Assembly (NCBI RefSeq): GCF_027257975.1
Contig: NZ_JANZKX010000007.1
Coordinates: forward strand, 1 to 64,000
Direction: 5' to 3'
Origin: Pelomonas sp. BJYL3
GTDB taxonomy: Bacteria > Pseudomonadota > Gammaproteobacteria > Burkholderiales > Burkholderiaceae_C
Length of the DNA stretch: 64,000 nucleotides
A model generated the notes under the pieces. It made no database searches. It saw only the letters and a program-made list of their open reading frames with translations, and was not told where the DNA came from. Of the stretch, positions 1 through 7,245 are shown piece after piece. The number at the start of each line of letters is the position of its first letter. Position 1 is the first letter of the stretch. A program made the translations under genes and the position numbers.

Positions 1-122
1 TGGGGCCGCTGGGCCACGTCCCGCCTGCCGAGTTCGAAGCCAATTACCATCGTCAACGCGCTGGTCAGGCCGCGAACGTCTGACTTAAACCAACTAGCCT
101 CCGCGGAAGCCGGGGCGATTCA
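1..122 (+). mobile_element. IS3-family element, 3' end (partial)
   Basis: The 3' end of an insertion sequence enters from the left edge. Frame 3 encodes the last 26 residues of an IS3-family OrfB (DDE) transposase, containing GHVPPAEFEANYHRQ and ending in TGA at 81-83. About 39 bases follow, including TTAAACCAACTAGCCTCCG, and end in GGGGCGATTCA, which has the look of an IS3 terminal inverted repeat. The element stops exactly where the reading frame of another transposase orfA is broken, so it appears to have inserted into that element. Only the tail is visible. Confidence 0.8.
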
Positions 123-253
123 GCCTGCTTCGGCCTGCCTGAGGAAGCCAATGATCTGCTCCTCGGTGAATCTGCTCTTCTTCATGTCCGTCATTCTCCT
201 GGTTGACGGACTTCACTACCTTTACGCTGGTACGGCTGGGAGGGGGCAGGTCA
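123..253 (-). pseudogene. IS3-family orfA start, truncated by another IS
   Basis: On the minus strand an ATG at 185 opens MKKSRFTEEQIIGFLRQAEA, the usual N-terminus of IS3-family OrfA (helix-turn-helix transposase subunit). Twenty-one codons are readable before the frame runs into the terminus of the neighbouring IS at 122/123. AGGAGA lies just upstream of the ATG. Bases 186-253 are the element's left end, and TGACCTGCCCCC on the minus strand (down from 253) resembles a terminal inverted repeat. This is a dead remnant, opposite in orientation to the element that interrupts it. Confidence 0.8.
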
Positions 254-795
254 AGATCGGCTGATCCGGATCGAGCAAGGCAGGACCGGTGTTGCCAGCC
301 TCATCTCCATAGATGAGCGGCAGAGCTCTCTCGACGTCATTGGGGGTCATACCTGCATTTTCGAGCAGCAGCGATCTGACAAAAGATGAGACTGGCCCTG
401 TTGCGGGGGAAGCGGCGCGTCAGCGATGGAAGCCCGAAGGGGGCGAGACGCCCGCAGCGCAGCGAGGACGGCTCGATGCGAAGCACGACAGCGCGGCCCG
501 GCAGCGCCGGGAGACGCACGGATGGGCGGTTCCGTGCAGAACCTCCAAACCTCGAAGCCAATTCGGCGCACAAGCACGAAGCCACGCATGCGACTTCTCA
601 CGAAGCCACGCATGCGCAATGCTGCATCTGCTCATCTGTCCGAAAGCGCAGTTGCTCGATTGAACGAAGCCGGCTTCTTGCGAAGCCGCAAAGCCACGAA
701 GCCGGATTTACGTAAAGCCGGCACCACGACGGCGAGCGTGCCGCCGCAGCACGCCGGCGCCCCGCCGGTGGGCGGGGCGCGGAGCCGGAGGGCGT
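254..795. other. Gene-free gap beside IS remnants
   Basis: I see no credible gene in these 540 bases. Open frames exist in all phases but have arginine-rich, low-complexity translations typical of GC-rich non-coding DNA. The stretch is rich in CGAAGCC words. It contains an exact 18-bp direct repeat (575-592 and 599-616) and a TTTACGTAAA palindrome at 707-716 flanked by GCCGG motifs. It may hold regulatory or recombination sites of the mobile element, but nothing in the sequence proves this. Confidence 0.5.
575..616. repeat. 18-bp direct repeat, 24-bp period
   Basis: CACGAAGCCACGCATGCG occurs at 575-592 and again at 599-616, separated by six bases (acttct). The unit contains the palindrome GCATGC. 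Related CGAAGCC words continue to about 705. It could be a set of protein-binding sites (iterons) or a duplication scar; no function can be assigned. Confidence 0.6.
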
Positions 796-1101
796 TCAGT
801 CGCCCTTGCTGCGCGACCAGATCAGGTTGTGCGCGCCGTCCTCGCCTTCGACCAGGCGGGCGTAGATGGTCGCCGGGAACGACGGGTCATCCAGCGTCAC
901 CGACAGGTAGGGCCGGTCCGCCTGGCTGACCTTCTTCCACGCCGCGCCGATCTCGAAGTTGCCGGCGACGATGCGGTAGTCGGGCGAGTTCTCGCTCGTC
1001 TTGTCGTTCGGGACCATCTTGACCTTGACGTTGAGCGTTAGGGTGCGGACGGTGCCGGCGAAGCCGTTGTTCTGTGCGGTGAAGGTGCCGATGTTGGCCA
1101 T
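796..1101 (-). CDS. DUF736 family protein
   Basis: A 101-residue soluble protein beginning [20 protein letters not shown] and matching what I know of the DUF736 family. DUF736 proteins are small, of unknown function, and almost always found on conjugative plasmids and integrative elements. The ATG at 1101 is chosen because AAGGAG lies about six bases upstream and family members start with MAN-IG; the longer open frame to 1212 has no such site. The family fold is mostly beta, and no catalytic motif is visible. Its company (ParB-like, RadC/JAB) is usual for mobile elements and marks this segment as transferred DNA. Confidence 0.85.
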   Translation of the reverse strand: MANIGTFTAQNNGFAGTVRTLTLNVKVKMVPNDKTSENSPDYRIVAGNFEIGAAWKKVSQADRPYLSVTLDDPSFPATIYARLVEGEDGAHNLIWSRSKGD

Positions 1102-1797
1102 GATGAAACTCCTTGCGGTGGTTGAAAGGTCGCGCCCATCGCGGCCTTGTCGGTGATCTGAAGGGCGAGGTACGGGCGGGCTGCATCCCGCAGCGCAGCG
1201 AAGGGGCCGCAACAGCGTGAAGGACCGGGAGTGCCCGAGGAAATTTGCTGCGCGAGGAAGCCGCCGAACGCAGTGACAGCGGCGGGGAAATTTGTTCGGG
1301 CCGGACGATTGCAGCCATCAAGCCCGAGGCGCAGCCGGTGCATCGCCAGGATTCACGACAAGCCAAGGCCGCCGGTGGGCTCGATTGCCGCCGCACGGGG
1401 TCATGGCGTGGCACCGCCCCACGAACGTTGGCGGCACCGTCCGTGCCTCTCACCGTCGAGATGGTGGCGAACGCGCGAGCGCATCGCCGACATGCAACGT
1501 CGCTGGCTGGATCGGCGCTCGAAGCGTGGAAGGTCATGGCGACAGGCCTTTCGGTGCTGCGGCCTCCCGTGCGGTCCTGGCAGCCTGCCCGCCAGCGTTG
1601 GCGAGGACGGCTCCCTGCACAACCGGGCGCAGCAAGCGCCGGCGCAGCCCGTCGCACTGCGCATCGCCGCCGGGGGGGCGCCATGCACCAGCCCATGCCC
1701 GCCAGTGGCGGGCCGAAACGAAAACGCGCGCGGCACACCTGCCGCGCGCGCCGCAGCGATTTCGGCACGCCCCGGCCGAAGGCCGGGGCTGCCCAGG
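1102..1797. other. Gene-free gap between DUF736 and parB-like gene
   Basis: About 700 GC-rich bases lie between two minus-strand genes. Long open frames cross it on both strands, but their translations are rich in Arg, Ala and Pro with no recognisable domain, and one is simply the antisense extension of the downstream gene. I see no tRNA-like fold and no clear terminator. It probably carries the promoter of the DUF736 gene and may hold a short gene I cannot recognise. Confidence 0.4.
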
Positions 1798-3885
1798 TCA
1801 AGCCGCCTCGGCTGCTTCCTGCTCCTCGGAACCGGTCTCGGCACCGCCTTCATACTCGGGCGCCGCCTCGTCCCCCGCCGCGTCAGCCGGAGCCGCAGCG
1901 TCCGCGCCCGCATCAGCCGTGCGGAACATCGCCGGCAGCCAGCCGCTGCCCGTCGCGAGCCGTTCGGCCTCGGCGGCGATCTGCGCCTTCTTGAGCTTGC
2001 CCAGCCGGTTCACCTCGGCCGGCGCGAACGCCTGCACCGCTTCCAGCGCCTTGGCCTTGGAGACGTGCTCGAAGTAGCCCGCCGCCGTGGGCGTCCACCA
2101 CTGGCCCATGTCCAGCCCCACGGCCTGCGCCAACAGCGCGGCGGGGCGCTCGCCCTCGCGCGACGTGATCGCGCTCACCGTGAAGCCCACGCACAGCGCC
2201 AGCAGCGACAGCAGCTCGGACTGCGGCATCGCCCGCAGCGCTGCGAACAGCGCATCGGAGTCTTGCGGCAGACGCTCTGCCCACGCCTCGCGCACCTTGC
2301 GCATGCCCACGGCGGCGGGCGCCTCGGCCACGTCCGGCGCATGCTGCTCCAGCCGGTCCTGCGGATCGGCGCTGACGTTCAGCGGCGAGCCCTGATAACC
2401 CTCCAGCACGACGCGCTGCGCCAGCCGGTGCACCACGGCGACCAGCGCCACCTGCGGATGCCGCGCGACCTCGGCCTGCAAGGCGGCGGTGCGGTGCGCC
2501 GACAGCCTGCGGGCCAGCTTCTCCGAGATCGTCAGCGTCTGTGGCTCGTCCTCTGCCTGATTGGCGCCACCGTCCTCGTCGGCCCCTTGGGCGGCAGGCT
2601 CCCCCTGTGCCTGCCGTGCCCGCAGCGCCTTGGCGTCTTCTTCGCGCAGCAGGCCCCGGTGCTGCATGATCGCGCCCGCTGCGTCCAGCGTCACCACTAC
2701 GCCGGCCAGCGGCACCGACCCGGCCGGGTAGTCCAGCAGCGTGCGCTCGATGGCGTCCAGTTCGGTGCCGATGGCATCCATCGCATCCTGCAGCGCCTGC
2801 GCTTCCTTGTCGCTGAGGGCTTCGTCCTCGTCGTCGAGCCGGTCCTGCAGCTTGCTCTGCTCGGCTTCGAGCTTGGCGATGCGCTTGGCTTCGGCCTTGC
2901 GCGGTTCGCGCCGCGTGGCACGTACGCGCTGGAAGCGGTGCAGGTCGGCATAGGTGGCGCGAACGGCCACGTCCACCCAGCCCCAGCCCTCGGCGCGCAC
3001 CTCGTCGGCGGTTGCTGCCAGCTTGTCACGTGCCAGCGCGTCGAGCAATGCCGCGTCGGCCAGGAACACGCCGTTCTGCTCGTCGGCGAACAGGTCGCGG
3101 CGGACGGCGCCGCCCGCCTGCTCGTAGGCGTCCAGTCCGACGAAGCGCGCCACCGGATCGCGGCTCACGTCGATTTCATCGCGCGTCAGGTGATCGCGCA
3201 GCGCGTCCGGGCTGCGCTGCCACTGCGGCGACTCGTAGAACGCGGCTTCCTGCGCCGCGTGGTCGTCGGTGACGGCCAGCGCCATCAGTTGGTCGAGCGA
3301 CACCGTGTCGGCGCGGTAGTCCGCCAGCAGCCGGGGCGAGACGTTGGCGAGTTTCAGGCGCCGCTGCACCACCAGCGGTGTCACGCCGAAGTCGGCGGCA
3401 ATGTCTTCGATGGGGCGCCCTTCGGCCACCAGCGCGGCGAAAGCCTCGAACTGGTCGGCCGGGTGCATGGCTTCGCGCTGCACGTTCTCCGTCAGGCTGA
3501 CGGTGCGCGCCGCAGCGTCGGGCACCAGCAGGCAGGGCACGTCGTGGTCCTTGGCCAGCTTGCGCCGCTTGACCAGCAGCTTCAGCGCCGCCAGCCGCCG
3601 CCGACCTGCCACCACCTCGTAGCGCTCGCCATCGGGCGACAGCACGACCGTGAGGTTTTGCAGTAGGCCCACGCGCGCGATGCTCGCGGCCAGCTCGGGA
3701 ATCGACGTGCTGCCGCTCTTGCGCACGTTGCGCGCCGAGGGGCGCAGCCGCGATAGCGGAATCAGCAGCAGTTCCTGGCCGGCGCCGATGGCGCCATTGG
3801 TGCCGCAGGCGCCGCCGATGCCTGCGACGGTCTGCGCCACGGCAGCCGCGACGGCGGTGGTTTCATGAAAGGTAGCGGTGTTCAT
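1798..3885 (-). CDS. Large ParB/RepB/Spo0J-like protein of a mobile element
   Basis: A 695-residue protein with an N-terminal ParB/Spo0J module. The ParB nuclease-like fold spans roughly residues 45-150, with LSRLRPSARNVRKSG, the GERYEVVAGRRRLAAL arginine box and TENVQREAMHPADQ. A helix-turn-helix follows (IAADFGVTPLVVQRRLKLA). The remaining two-thirds is acidic and partly coiled (around residues 310-370) and ends in an Ala/Glu-rich low-complexity tail. Chromosomal ParB is about 300 residues, so this is the long form found on integrative elements and plasmids. No ParA partner is visible, so the role may be regulation or element maintenance rather than classical partition. The second of two adjacent ATGs (3885) is preferred because AGGAG lies seven bases upstream of it. 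Confidence 0.85.
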   Translation of the reverse strand: MNTATFHETTAVAAAVAQTVAGIGGACGTNGAIGAGQELLLIPLSRLRPSARNVRKSGSTSIPELAASIARVGLLQNLTVVLSPDGERYEVVAGRRRLAALKLLVKRRKLAKDHDVPCLLVPDAAARTVSLTENVQREAMHPADQFEAFAALVAEGRPIEDIAADFGVTPLVVQRRLKLANVSPRLLADYRADTVSLDQLMALAVTDDHAAQEAAFYESPQWQRSPDALRDHLTRDEIDVSRDPVARFVGLDAYEQAGGAVRRDLFADEQNGVFLADAALLDALARDKLAATADEVRAEGWGWVDVAVRATYADLHRFQRVRATRREPRKAEAKRIAKLEAEQSKLQDRLDDEDEALSDKEAQALQDAMDAIGTELDAIERTLLDYPAGSVPLAGVVVTLDAAGAIMQHRGLLREEDAKALRARQAQGEPAAQGADEDGGANQAEDEPQTLTISEKLARRLSAHRTAALQAEVARHPQVALVAVVHRLAQRVVLEGYQGSPLNVSADPQDRLEQHAPDVAEAPAAVGMRKVREAWAERLPQDSDALFAALRAMPQSELLSLLALCVGFTVSAITSREGERPAALLAQAVGLDMGQWWTPTAAGYFEHVSKAKALEAVQAFAPAEVNRLGKLKKAQIAAEAERLATGSGWLPAMFRTADAGADAAAPADAAGDEAAPEYEGGAETGSEEQEAAEAA

Positions 3886-4475
3886 CATCAAACTCCTGTC
3901 GAAGTGAATGGCCGAATGAATGAGTAGGGCCGTTGAAGAAACCCCCACCGGATTCCAAGATTCGGAGCCCTCTTCGGACTCCCCGGTGGGGTTGGCGCAG
4001 AGACCTGGGCCGGCCTCGTTGCCACCGTCTTTCCTGAGTTCATCGCCCGCGACCCAAGAAGACCGTGGACGGGCGCCGTCAAGGAGCCAAGCGCCGGGTT
4101 GGGGCGGCCCGCAGGCCCAGCCGAGGACACGGCCCGGCGCGCCTTGACGGCGCCCGGCAGCGGGCTACGGTCGCGAGACAGGCGATGGACTCGGGAAAGT
4201 CGCCACCAGGCACTGGCCGCGGTCGGCGCCGGCACCCCGCAAGCGAAGCGCGCAGCGCCGCCAGGCGCGAAGGCCGATCAGGCGCAGCCTGTTCGGCGGG
4301 CTTCAAAGGGGCGCCAAACGCAGTGCGGCGGGGATGGGCTGTCCAGCCGATCCCCTGGAGGCAAGCGCAGCGCGCAGGCCAGGCAGGGCCGAAGCCTTCG
4401 ACACGATGCGCGGCAAAGCCAAAGCGCCGCGCCCGTAGCCAGCGGGCGTGGCGCATGAGACGCCGTCACCAACGA
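3886..4475. other. Upstream region of parB-like gene with stem-loop and repeat
   Basis: This gap of about 590 bases holds no recognisable gene. Next to the parB-like start is a long imperfect stem (3939-3993). Further away, at 4141-4170, is one copy of an intergenic motif shared with the two neighbouring minus-strand genes. Words of the type AAGCGCAGCGCGCAG recur here and in the next two intergenic regions. The long, repeat-bearing leaders suggest that these mobile-element genes share a regulatory scheme. Confidence 0.45.
3939..3993. promoter_or_regulatory. Inverted repeat in leader of the parB-like gene
   Basis: AACCCCCACCGG (from about 3940) pairs with CCGGTGGGGTT (3983-3993). The stem continues imperfectly inward through GATTCC and GGACTC, giving a hairpin of about 55 bases that ends some 50 bases upstream of the parB-like start. 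In the minus-strand transcript it would sit in the 5' leader. It has no U tract on that strand, so it looks more like an operator or leader structure than an intrinsic terminator. Confidence 0.5.
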
Positions 4476-4865
4476 TCAGCTCGACGCGGACGGCGTCATC
4501 GCCTGAAGCTGGTCGATGACGCCGGGCTCGACGAAGACGCAAGGCTGGCCAGCGTCGATCGGGACGTTGAACACGTTGGCGAACACGTGGCGCTTCAGAT
4601 GCGCCAGTCGGCCCGTGCGATAGGCCTGCTCGGGCTTCAACCGGCCACCCGGCGACCTGCTGCGCTGCGGGTCACACTCGACCAGTGCGACGAAGCCGTC
4701 GTCGGCCAGCTTCTGGTGTTCGGCGCACAGGCCCCATCCTGTCGTCGTGTGACGCTCCATGCTCGCGCGCAGGCGCTTGTTCAGCAGGATGGCGCCGGTA
4801 TCGAAGGCCTGGCCGCAGACCAGGCAGACGCGCTGCTCCATCGAAACGTGTGATTTGTCGCTCAT
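4476..4865 (-). CDS. Small Cys-containing protein of integrative elements
   Basis: A 129-residue soluble protein of unknown function. It begins MSDKSHVSMEQRVCLVCGQA; the CxxC pair near residues 14-17, together with a later Cys-x2-His (CAEH), suggests a small zinc-binding knuckle. As I recall, close relatives on Pseudomonas and Burkholderiales integrative elements are sometimes labelled ATPase, but no Walker motif is present, so that name is not adopted. The start at 4865 is chosen because GGAG lies about eight bases upstream; the longer open frame lacks a ribosome site. It lies between the RadC-like and ParB-like genes on the same strand. Confidence 0.7.
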   Translation of the reverse strand: MSDKSHVSMEQRVCLVCGQAFDTGAILLNKRLRASMERHTTTGWGLCAEHQKLADDGFVALVECDPQRSRSPGGRLKPEQAYRTGRLAHLKRHVFANVFNVPIDAGQPCVFVEPGVIDQLQAMTPSASS

Positions 4866-5144
4866 GGCGATCTCCGGTTGCTCGGGCGGAATTGCCCGGA
4901 ACCGTGGCCCGCACGGCGCAGCGCAAGCAGTCATGGGTCTCAGACGGCCAGCGGCCGCAAGCGCCACCGGCGCGCAGCCCTTGACGGCGAGAACGGCGTG
5001 CTACGGTAAAGGAGACAGCAAGCCGCCCCCGCCACCTCCCAACATCACCAGACAGGCAAGCGCAGCGCGCAGTCCCCGGCCAGGCCGGGCCGCAGTGAAG
5101 GTGCCGCTATGGAAAAAGAGGGGCCGGTCGCCCCTCGGTGCGGC

Positions 5145-5657
5145 TCAAAGAAGGCCGCGCTCCGCGAACGAAAGGATGTTTGCGCCCGCCACGATCAGGT
5201 GGTCCAGCACGCGCACGTCCACCAGCGCCAGCGCGCTCTTCAACGTCTGCGTCAGCACCTCGTCGGCACGCGACGGCTCGGCCACGCCCGACGGGTGGTT
5301 GTGCACCAGGATGACCGCCGCCGAGTTGTGCGCCAGCGCCTCTTTCACCACCTCGCGCGGGTAGACCGAGGTCTGCGTCACCGTGCCCCTGAACATCTCG
5401 ACGTACTCGATCACCCGGTTCTGCGCGTACAGGTGGATGACCGCGAACACCTCGTGCTCCAGCGTACCCAGCTTGATCCGCAGGAAGTCGCGCACCACCT
5501 GCGGCGACGACAGCATCTGCGTGCCGCGCAACTGGCCCGCCAGCACGCGCAGCGCCGCCTGCAGTACCTCGCCGGCATCGGCCGGCCGGTAGCTGCCCGC
5601 AACGTCGCGAACGAGCAGGGAGGAATCGAAGAAAGAGGAAGAAGACAGCTGCGACAT
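5145..5657 (-). CDS. RadC-like JAB-domain protein
   Basis: A 170-residue protein consisting mainly of the RadC/JAB (MPN) domain. The metal-binding signature is seen as [20 protein letters not shown] (His-x-His, then Asp-type ligand), preceded by [16 protein letters not shown]. Despite the old 'DNA repair protein RadC' name, the activity of these proteins is not established. Short forms like this, lacking the N-terminal helix-hairpin-helix region of chromosomal RadC, are common on integrative elements and genomic islands. The start at 5657 is supported by GGAGCC upstream. It is the last gene of the minus-strand mobile-element block before the defence island. Confidence 0.88.
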   Translation of the reverse strand: MSQLSSSSFFDSSLLVRDVAGSYRPADAGEVLQAALRVLAGQLRGTQMLSSPQVVRDFLRIKLGTLEHEVFAVIHLYAQNRVIEYVEMFRGTVTQTSVYPREVVKEALAHNSAAVILVHNHPSGVAEPSRADEVLTQTLKSALALVDVRVLDHLIVAGANILSFAERGLL

Positions 5658-5836
5658 GATCGGCTCCGGTTCGGAATCGGGCGGGATTGCCCGGAACCGG
5701 CCCCTCACGCCGCAGCGCAAGCGGTCAGGGGTCGAAGGCGCAGCCGACAGACGGCCGCCAGGACGCCAGCGTGCAGCGCACGCGCCGCCCTTGACGGCGA
5801 GAACGGCGTGGTAGGTTGAAAGGGCACAGCAAGACC

Positions 5837-5875
5837 GCCTCCGACGCACGCCTCCGACGCACGCCTCCGACGCAC
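5837..5875. repeat. 13-bp tandem repeat, three copies
   Basis: GCCTCCGACGCAC is repeated three times head to tail without mismatch (5837-5849, 5850-5862, 5863-5875), followed by a partial fourth copy (gccacc). It lies in the gap between the RadC-like gene and dndB. A 13-base unit is not a multiple of three and no gene spans it, so copy number could vary without affecting protein. Confidence 0.75.
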
Positions 5876-6076
5876 GCCACCGCACCCCGGCAAGCGCAGC
5901 GCGCAGCGCGCAGCGGCACCGCCGCGGAGGCGTCAGGGATCGAAGCCGGATGGCCGGGATTCGGCACGAAGCCCGGGGGCAGCCCGCGAGCTCGGCGGCG
6001 CAGCCGAGACGCCCTCACGGTCTTCGCCACCAGATCAAAACGCAGCCAACAAACCATGTCCTGCCTGCGCGCGTAC
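5876..6076. other. Remaining gap upstream of dndB
   Basis: Together with the preceding bases from 5658, this gap of about 460 bases separates the divergent RadC-like gene and dndB. Apart from the dispersed motif, the 13-bp tandem repeat and the dndB promoter, I see no gene or RNA. GC content falls sharply towards the dndB promoter. Confidence 0.4.
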
Positions 6077-6108
6077 GTTTGTTTGTGGGTAAACAAACAG
6101 GCTAGAAT
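6077..6108 (+). promoter_or_regulatory. dnd operon promoter with overlapping operator
   Basis: A perfect inverted repeat, GTTTGTTT (6077-6084) and AAACAAAC (6091-6098) with a six-base centre, is followed by a good -10 element, TAGAAT (6103-6108). TTGTTT at 6079-6084 is an acceptable -35 at 18-base spacing and lies inside the left arm. GGAGGGGGT precedes the dndB ATG. A repressor bound to the repeat would block polymerase. DndB homologues have been reported to repress dnd transcription, so autoregulation is a reasonable inference. Confidence 0.65.
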
Positions 6109-6117
6109 GGAGGGGGT

Positions 6118-7245
6118 ATGGCTGAGAACTTTTCCTATGTCTTTCCGGCGATTCGGGGGGTGCAAGCGGGGCGTGAGTACTACGTCTCGATGTGCCCGCT
6201 ACGCCTATTGACGCGCCTGTTTACCTTCGACGAAGAAGAACTGGTGCCTGAGCTGCGCGCTCAGCGAACCCTGAACCGGGCCCGCGTTCCGGACATTGCC
6301 CGGTACGTCATCGACAACAAGGCGAGCTACACCTTCTCGGCGATCACCGTCTCTATCGACGGAACGATTCGCTTCGACCCCGTGGGTGCCGACGGCCCCG
6401 CTAACTTCCGCATGGGTGCGCTGACGGTGTCGATGGACGCCAAGTTCATCGTCAACGACGGCCAGCATCGCCGAGCGGCGATCGTCCAAGCGCTGGAAGC
6501 CGCGCCGGAGCTCGGCGACGAGACCATCGCCGTGGTGTTCTTCCTCGATCGGGGGCTGGAGCGCTGCCAGCAAATGTTCGCTGATCTGAACCGCCATGCG
6601 GTCAAGCCGTCGGCGTCGCTGGGCGTTCTGTACGACCACCGCAGTGCCGCAGCCAGCCTGGCGCGCCACCTCAGCCTCACGTCGTCGGTGTTCAAGAACC
6701 TGATCGAGACCGAGCGCTCATCCTTGTCCCCCCGGTCCCGCAAGCTGTTCACGCTCAGCGCCGTGAACTTCGCAACTTCCGAACTGCTGCCCGATAAGGA
6801 ACTCGAGGACTTCGCATCGGCGAGCAAGAAGTGCTTGGAGTTCTGGGAGTTGGTCGGCGAACAAATCCCGGAGTGGACCTATGTGCGGGAGTCGAAGATG
6901 ACGTCGGGCGAGGTCCGCCGCGACTTCATCCACTCACACGCCATCGTGCTGCAGTCGCTCGGCAGGGCCGGGCGCGCGCTCTATCAGCTGCCTGCCGCTG
7001 AACGCCAGCGGCGGATCAAGAAGCTGCGGGGCGTCGACTGGTCGCGGCAGAACGCCGCCACGTGGGAGGGCAGGGCGATGGTTGGCGGCGCCATGGCCAA
7101 GTCTGGCCAAAACATCACATTGACGTGCAACGAGATCAAGCGGGTGCTGGGTCTCAAGCTGACCGCGGACGAGAGCACTGCGGAGGCAGCGTGGCAGGCC
7201 GCCCGCGCCCCGCGCCGCGGTTCCAAAAGGAATGAAGAGAAATGA
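6118..7245 (+). CDS. dndB: DNA phosphorothioation-associated protein DndB
   Basis: A 375-residue protein with the family's DGQHR motif (residues 114-118, within IVNDGQHRRAA), an arginine box related to the ParB fold. DndB is not needed for sulfur insertion but is reported to influence the extent of modification and to repress the operon. It is the first gene of dndBCDE; its stop overlaps the dndC start by four bases (ATGA), implying translational coupling. The ATG at 6118 has a purine-rich ribosome site (GGAGGGGG). No dndA is present, so a chromosomal IscS-type desulfurase would have to supply the sulfur, as in many dnd loci. Confidence 0.93.
   Translation: MAENFSYVFPAIRGVQAGREYYVSMCPLRLLTRLFTFDEEELVPELRAQRTLNRARVPDIARYVIDNKASYTFSAITVSIDGTIRFDPVGADGPANFRMGALTVSMDAKFIVNDGQHRRAAIVQALEAAPELGDETIAVVFFLDRGLERCQQMFADLNRHAVKPSASLGVLYDHRSAAASLARHLSLTSSVFKNLIETERSSLSPRSRKLFTLSAVNFATSELLPDKELEDFASASKKCLEFWELVGEQIPEWTYVRESKMTSGEVRRDFIHSHAIVLQSLGRAGRALYQLPAAERQRRIKKLRGVDWSRQNAATWEGRAMVGGAMAKSGQNITLTCNEIKRVLGLKLTADESTAEAAWQAARAPRRGSKRNEEK

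Larger units (their letters stand above)
4141..5817. repeat. Three-copy dispersed intergenic motif
   Basis: The motif CCTTGACGGCG, about 15 variable bases, then TACGG or TAGGT, occurs at 4141-4170, 4977-5007 and 5787-5817. Each copy lies upstream of one minus-strand gene (ParB-like, small Cys-containing protein, RadC-like). Copies two and three share CCTTGACGGCGAGAACGGCG exactly. They are also accompanied by a shared ATTGCCCGGAACC word nearer the gene and by the CAAGCGCAGCGCGCAG word farther away. Read on the plus strand it resembles a -35/-10 pair, although the genes run the other way. The entry spans all three copies; only the stated positions are repeat. Confidence 0.6.

Noticed and set aside
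1231-3666. Long plus-strand open frame (811 codons) opposite the ParB-like gene.
   Set aside because: Its translation is a low-complexity Arg/Leu/Gly-rich mirror of the ParB-like gene, with no domain and no ribosome site; the minus-strand product has clear ParB motifs.
4476-4865. Label 'ATPase' recalled for relatives of the small Cys-containing protein.
   Set aside because: No Walker A or B motif is present in its 129 residues.
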